Assembly: GCF_020421205.1 (NCBI RefSeq)
Contig: NZ_JAIZZH010000001.1
Location: 248,001-312,000 of the forward strand
Reading direction: 5' to 3'
Source of the DNA: Hymenobacter pini
GTDB taxonomy: Bacteria; Bacteroidota; Bacteroidia; Cytophagales; Hymenobacteraceae
DNA length: 64,000 nt
Shown here: piece by piece, positions 61,349-64,000 of the stretch
Numbering within the stretch: position 1 is the first letter of the stretch
Layout: each line of letters starts with the position of its first letter
The notes under the pieces: model-generated
What the model saw: only the letters and a program-made list of their open reading frames with translations
What the model was told of the DNA's origin: nothing
Databases searched by the model: none
Translations under genes and position numbers: made by a program

Positions 61349-62026
61349 TTACCGCTGCAGCACCTTCACCAGTTCCGGGCTGTCAAACATGGCGACGGGG
61401 GAAATGACCTGTTCGTTCAGGGGCAGGTGGTTGCCGTACCGTTCGCGCAGCTTCTGCTGCACGGCGGGGTGGGAGAGGTCGAACTCGCGTAGCTGTTGGA
61501 GCTTCCCGATTTTGCGGCCGGTAGCTTGCTGGTAGATTTTCCAGAGCAGCTCGGAGCAATACAGCCGCTCGTCGTCCCAGCCGAAATACAGGTCGTAGGG
61601 GCGGCCCTGGTACTGCAGGCCGGTGCGCCGGAGGCGGCGCAGGGCGGTGGGCGTGAGCACCTGGTCGGCGTCGCGCAGGCGCTTTACCACGAAGTGGCTG
61701 CCCCGGCCGCGGCCAATCCACTGCTCCAGCGGCGTGAGGCGCACCGGCTGCACGGCCTCCAGCACCTGCCACTCGCCGCCCTGCCGCAGCAGCATCCCGC
61801 AGTGGCTGTAAGGCGAATGGGTGGCTAACTGAACGGCTTGGCTCTGCGCGGAGCGCGACGTATGGAAAATCAAATCCCCTTCACGCAGTTGCAGCGAGAT
61901 GGACAGAATCGTCAGCTCACCCCGGTGCCGCCGCTGAAACCGGCTGAACCGGTGCTGCAGGTATGCAGCGGCCATAGCGGCTGCAATCAGCAGTAAGGCC
62001 AGAACAATGGACAGGGGGCGACGCAT
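61349..62026 (-). CDS. YiiX/YebB-like permuted papain-fold cysteine hydrolase
   Basis: A 225-residue enzyme with an N-terminal membrane helix (LSIVLALLLIAAAMAAAYLQ). The YiiX-type NlpC/P60-like domain has REGDLIFHTSRSAQ leading to the catalytic His75 in HSPYSHCGMLL. The nucleophile Cys157 lies in RLYCSELLWKIY. A Tyr-rich loop (LQYQGRPYDLYFGWDDE) precedes it. The circularly permuted order (His before Cys) is normal for YiiX. Members are predicted amidases or peptidases acting on cell-wall peptides or lipids. It is anchored in the inner membrane facing the periplasm. Substrate is unknown. Confidence 0.83.
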   Translation of the reverse strand: MRRPLSIVLALLLIAAAMAAAYLQHRFSRFQRRHRGELTILSISLQLREGDLIFHTSRSAQSQAVQLATHSPYSHCGMLLRQGGEWQVLEAVQPVRLTPLEQWIGRGRGSHFVVKRLRDADQVLTPTALRRLRRTGLQYQGRPYDLYFGWDDERLYCSELLWKIYQQATGRKIGKLQQLREFDLSHPAVQQKLRERYGNHLPLNEQVISPVAMFDSPELVKVLQR

Positions 62027-62090
62027 ACAGATCAGGAGGGTAAGAAAGCATTAATGCCTTCTACAACTATAAACGGATTATGCTTTGACG

Positions 62091-62291
62091 TCAGTTGCGA
62101 ACTGCTGGTGCCAGTGTGTCAGGTTTAATAGGCTGCGGTATCTTAGGTACCTGAGTAAAGTGCTGAATTCTTGCAAGTACGGCTTCCCGCTGCGCATAAG
62201 GCCTATAGAGTTGCAACCCAATCCAGAGTAACGTGGATAAGAGAAAAAGCAGAATTGTGGTAAGAGACAAAAAGTAGAGAACACGCCTCAT
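62091..62291 (-). CDS. Small membrane protein, unknown
   Basis: A 66-residue frame with one hydrophobic helix (YFLSLTTILLFLLSTLLWIG, about residues 6-25) and a basic, Pro-containing C-terminus (QVPKIPQPIKPDTL). It lies upstream of the YiiX-like gene on the same strand with about 65 nt between them, so cotranscription is possible. No family is recognised. The N-terminal charge pattern and helix look real, but the gene is short enough that chance cannot be excluded. Confidence 0.45.
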   Translation of the reverse strand: MRRVLYFLSLTTILLFLLSTLLWIGLQLYRPYAQREAVLARIQHFTQVPKIPQPIKPDTLAPAVRN

Positions 62292-62310
62292 ATCATACTA
62301 GATAAAAAAG

Positions 62311-62389
62311 CGTCATGCTGGGCCTGTCGGAGCATCTTTTCCGAACATCAATGGTTCGGTAAGGATGCTCCGATAGGCCCAGCATGACG
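62311..62389. repeat. GTCAT palindrome with nested stem
   Basis: Outer arms 62311-62336 and 62364-62389 match at 25 of 26 positions. A nested stem CCGAAC/GTTCGG (62341-62346, 62354-62359) continues the hairpin. It lies just after the fabG stop codon and before the small membrane-protein start. Confidence 0.88.
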
Positions 62390-62415
62390 TTGAGTTTGCT
62401 TTGGTGCTTCGGCGT

Positions 62416-63165
62416 CTAGGTCAGCATGCCGCCATCTACCTGCAGCACTTGGCCGGTGATGTACGACGAATCGTCGGAGGCCAGGAAGGCGGTGGCTTTG
62501 GCAATGTCCTCGGGCTGGCCGCCGCGCTTCAGCGGAATAGCCTTGCGCCACTCGTCCACCACTTTCTGGTCCAGTTCGCCGGTCATTTCCGTTTCGATGA
62601 AGCCGGGGGCAATAGCGTTGCAGCGGATGTTGCGCGAGCCCAGCTCCAGGGCCACCGATTTGGTGAAGCCGATAATACCGGCCTTGGAAGCGGCGTAGTT
62701 GGCCTGCCCGGCGTTTCCCTTGATGCCTACCACCGAAGTCATATTGATGATGCTGCCGGCTTTGGCGCGCATCATAGGTTTGGTAGCAGCTTTGGTGAGG
62801 TTGAATACCGATTTCAGATTCACGGCCATTACCTGGTCCCACTGCTGCTCGCTCATGCGCATGAGCAGGCCATCCTGGGTGATGCCGGCGTTGTTTACTA
62901 CCACGTCCAGCTTGCCGAACTCGGCCACCACGTCGTCCACCAGCTTTTCGGCTTCGGCGTAGATGGAGGCGTCGGAGCGGTAGCCTTTCACTTTCGAGCC
63001 GTGGGCGGCCAGCTCCTGTTCCAGCTGCTGGCCTTTCTCCACGCTGGACAGGTAGGTGAAGGCTACCTGAGCGCCCTGTTGGGCGAAATACACCGCAATG
63101 GCGCGGCCAATTCCTTTGGAAGCACCCGTAATCAGGGCCACTTTTCCGTCGAGCAGTTTCGTCAT
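62416..63165 (-). CDS. fabG: 3-oxoacyl-[acyl-carrier-protein] reductase
   Basis: A 249-residue short-chain dehydrogenase that reduces beta-ketoacyl-ACP with NADPH in fatty acid synthesis. The cofactor motif is ALITGASKGIGRAIAVYFAQ, the structural NNAG is in VVVNNAGITQDGLLMRMSE, and the Ser-Tyr-Lys triad is in NMTSVVGIKGNAGQANYAAS and the following Lys. The C-terminal SSYITGQVLQVDGGM is the typical ending. The ATG at 63165 is five bases after a TATCTTCG box, so the leader is very short. It stands alone, apart from other fatty acid genes. Confidence 0.95.
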   Translation of the reverse strand: MTKLLDGKVALITGASKGIGRAIAVYFAQQGAQVAFTYLSSVEKGQQLEQELAAHGSKVKGYRSDASIYAEAEKLVDDVVAEFGKLDVVVNNAGITQDGLLMRMSEQQWDQVMAVNLKSVFNLTKAATKPMMRAKAGSIINMTSVVGIKGNAGQANYAASKAGIIGFTKSVALELGSRNIRCNAIAPGFIETEMTGELDQKVVDEWRKAIPLKRGGQPEDIAKATAFLASDDSSYITGQVLQVDGGMLT

Positions 63166-63170
63166 GAGGG

Positions 63171-63178
63171 CGAAGATA
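63171..63178 (-). promoter_or_regulatory. Candidate -7 box TATCTTCG of fabG
   Basis: Matches TAnnTTTG with one change, five bases before the fabG ATG. As with clpS, the transcript would start at or almost at the start codon. Confidence 0.4.
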
Positions 63179-63188
63179 GGGGATAGAA

Positions 63189-63313
63189 GCTGTTAGATAT
63201 TGGCCGTGAGATGCTGGCTTTTTTCAACTACCCAGATACTACCAGCTTTGCCGTAGCTTGCAACACTATTCTCTTCATTATGCTATCAGCGAACAGCTAA
63301 TAGCTAGCAGCTC
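63189..63313. repeat. Heptamer-lattice inverted array (GCTNNTA words)
   Basis: The left part 63189-63217 reads GCTGTTA, GATATTG, GCCGTGA, GATGCTG. The right part 63282-63313, reverse-complemented, reads GCTGCTA, GCTATTA, GCTGTTC, GCTGATA. It ends three bases before the start of the last gene. Confidence 0.65.
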
Positions 63314-63316
63314 AAA

Positions 63317-64000
63317 ATGACTGATATCTGCATCCTAGGAGCCGGCCCAGGCGGGGCCACGGCGGCGCTGCACCTAGCCAATGCCGGCCACCGCTGCCTG
63401 CTGCTTGATAAAGCCACCTTCCCCCGCGACAAAGTGTGCGGCGATGCACTCAGCGGCAAAGTCATCAGCGAACTGCGCCGTATAGGCGAGGAGCTACCCG
63501 CTCGTTTTGCGGCTGAACCCATCCAGCTGCCCAGCTGGGGTATCGACTTCTACGCCCCCAACGGCCGCCGCCTAGGCGTACCCTTCAAACCCCGCTATAA
63601 CCCCGCCCTCGACCAATCGGCCGGCCACATTAGCAAGCGGTTGCACTTCGATAATTTCCTGATTGAAGAAGTGCGCCGCCGACCCGAAATCGAGTTGCGC
63701 GAGAACACCGAGGTAGCCCGCCACGAGCAGCTGCCCGACGGCCGCTGGCAGCTATTTTCCGCCGATGGTCAGGAAATTACCACCTGTCGGCTGCTACTGG
63801 TGGCCAACGGGGCCCAGTCGCACTTTGCGCGGGTGGTAGGCGGCCACGAGCTGGAGCCGGCCCACCACTGCGCCGGCCTGCGCGCTTACTACCGGGGCGT
63901 GCAGGGCCTGCACCCCGATAATTTCATTGAGTTGCACTTCATCAAGGAGTTTCTGCCGGGCTACCTGTGGGTGTTTCCGCTGCCCAACGGCGAGGCCAAT
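63317..64000 (+). CDS. Geranylgeranyl-reductase-type FAD oxidoreductase (3' end outside window)
   Basis: The first 228 residues of a flavoprotein. The FAD motif is ICILGAGPGGATAALHLANA, followed by DKATFPRDKVCGDALSG, the PxxxKxCGxx signature of the geranylgeranyl reductase branch. RLLLVANGAQSHFARVV is the second FAD contact. Members reduce isoprenoid chains of lipids or menaquinone, or hydroxylate small molecules. The C-terminus is cut by the window, so the branch cannot be settled. It starts three bases after a heptamer-lattice array. Confidence 0.85.
   Translation, partial: MTDICILGAGPGGATAALHLANAGHRCLLLDKATFPRDKVCGDALSGKVISELRRIGEELPARFAAEPIQLPSWGIDFYAPNGRRLGVPFKPRYNPALDQSAGHISKRLHFDNFLIEEVRRRPEIELRENTEVARHEQLPDGRWQLFSADGQEITTCRLLLVANGAQSHFARVVGGHELEPAHHCAGLRAYYRGVQGLHPDNFIELHFIKEFLPGYLWVFPLPNGEAN

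Overview
The window looks like a chromosomal segment of a GC-rich Bacteroidota bacterium, most likely a Hymenobacter-type member of the Cytophagales. Protein content supports this: a CTP synthase/YidC neighbour pair, DUF6438, DUF6799 and DUF1080 proteins, a hybrid two-component AraC regulator, and a MarR/YceI pair. So does the repeated -7 promoter word TAnnTTTG in front of many genes, which is the Bacteroidota sigma-A signature. No rRNA, tRNA, prophage, IS transposase or CRISPR array was seen. The species is inference; the phylum is well supported.

Layout. 1-12.5 kb: a truncated GH3 hydrolase, a PhoD-like phosphatase, a carboxypeptidase-regulatory-domain protein, an exported superoxide dismutase, a proline-rich DUF6438 lipoprotein, yidC, pyrG and two poorly characterised exported proteins. 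12.7-15.3 kb: a dicarboxylate/glutamate symporter and an Ala-Glu-type dipeptide epimerase, divergently arranged. 15.4-28.0 kb: one minus-strand sugar block. It has a GMC oxidoreductase, its gluconate-dehydrogenase-like small subunit, a lipoprotein cytochrome c, a Gfo/Idh/MocA oxidoreductase, three AP-endonuclease-2-type TIM barrels, a NupG-like permease and a DUF1080 hydrolase, with a hybrid sensor/AraC regulator upstream. This set fits oxidation of glycosides at C3 followed by cleavage of the 3-keto sugar. 28-43 kb: housekeeping and envelope genes (DUF6799, marR-yceI, clpS, recR, a GT2 fusion, aspartate aminotransferase, rfaE1, hemE, marC, an EEP-family protein, an FAD monooxygenase). 43-46 kb: dnaK and an orphan Imm53 immunity gene. 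46.0-55.2 kb: a complete reductive pyrimidine catabolic operon on the minus strand (preA, preT, a ureidopropionase-like amidase, hydA, an omega-aminotransferase, mmsA) predicted to take uracil to beta-alanine and then acetyl-CoA. It is interrupted by two tiny unrelated genes. 55.4-64 kb: an alpha/beta hydrolase translationally coupled to a pseudouridine synthase, a vWA membrane protein, unknown genes, a YiiX-like hydrolase, fabG and the start of a geranylgeranyl-reductase-type flavoprotein.

The most unusual content is between the genes. Two kinds of intergenic palindrome recur. The first begins and ends in GTCAT (eight loci). Its arms are almost perfectly matched within a locus, but their inner sequence differs between loci. 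One copy encloses a GIY-YIG nuclease gene exactly, and another copy has the same ends but no gene. The second kind is a degenerate 7-base lattice (G-pyrimidine-T every seventh base, nine loci) arranged as inverted arms at stop codons. One array encloses a four-helix-bundle gene, and in two places an array supplies the last codons and stop of the gene before it. Both kinds concentrate within or between genes of the same operons.
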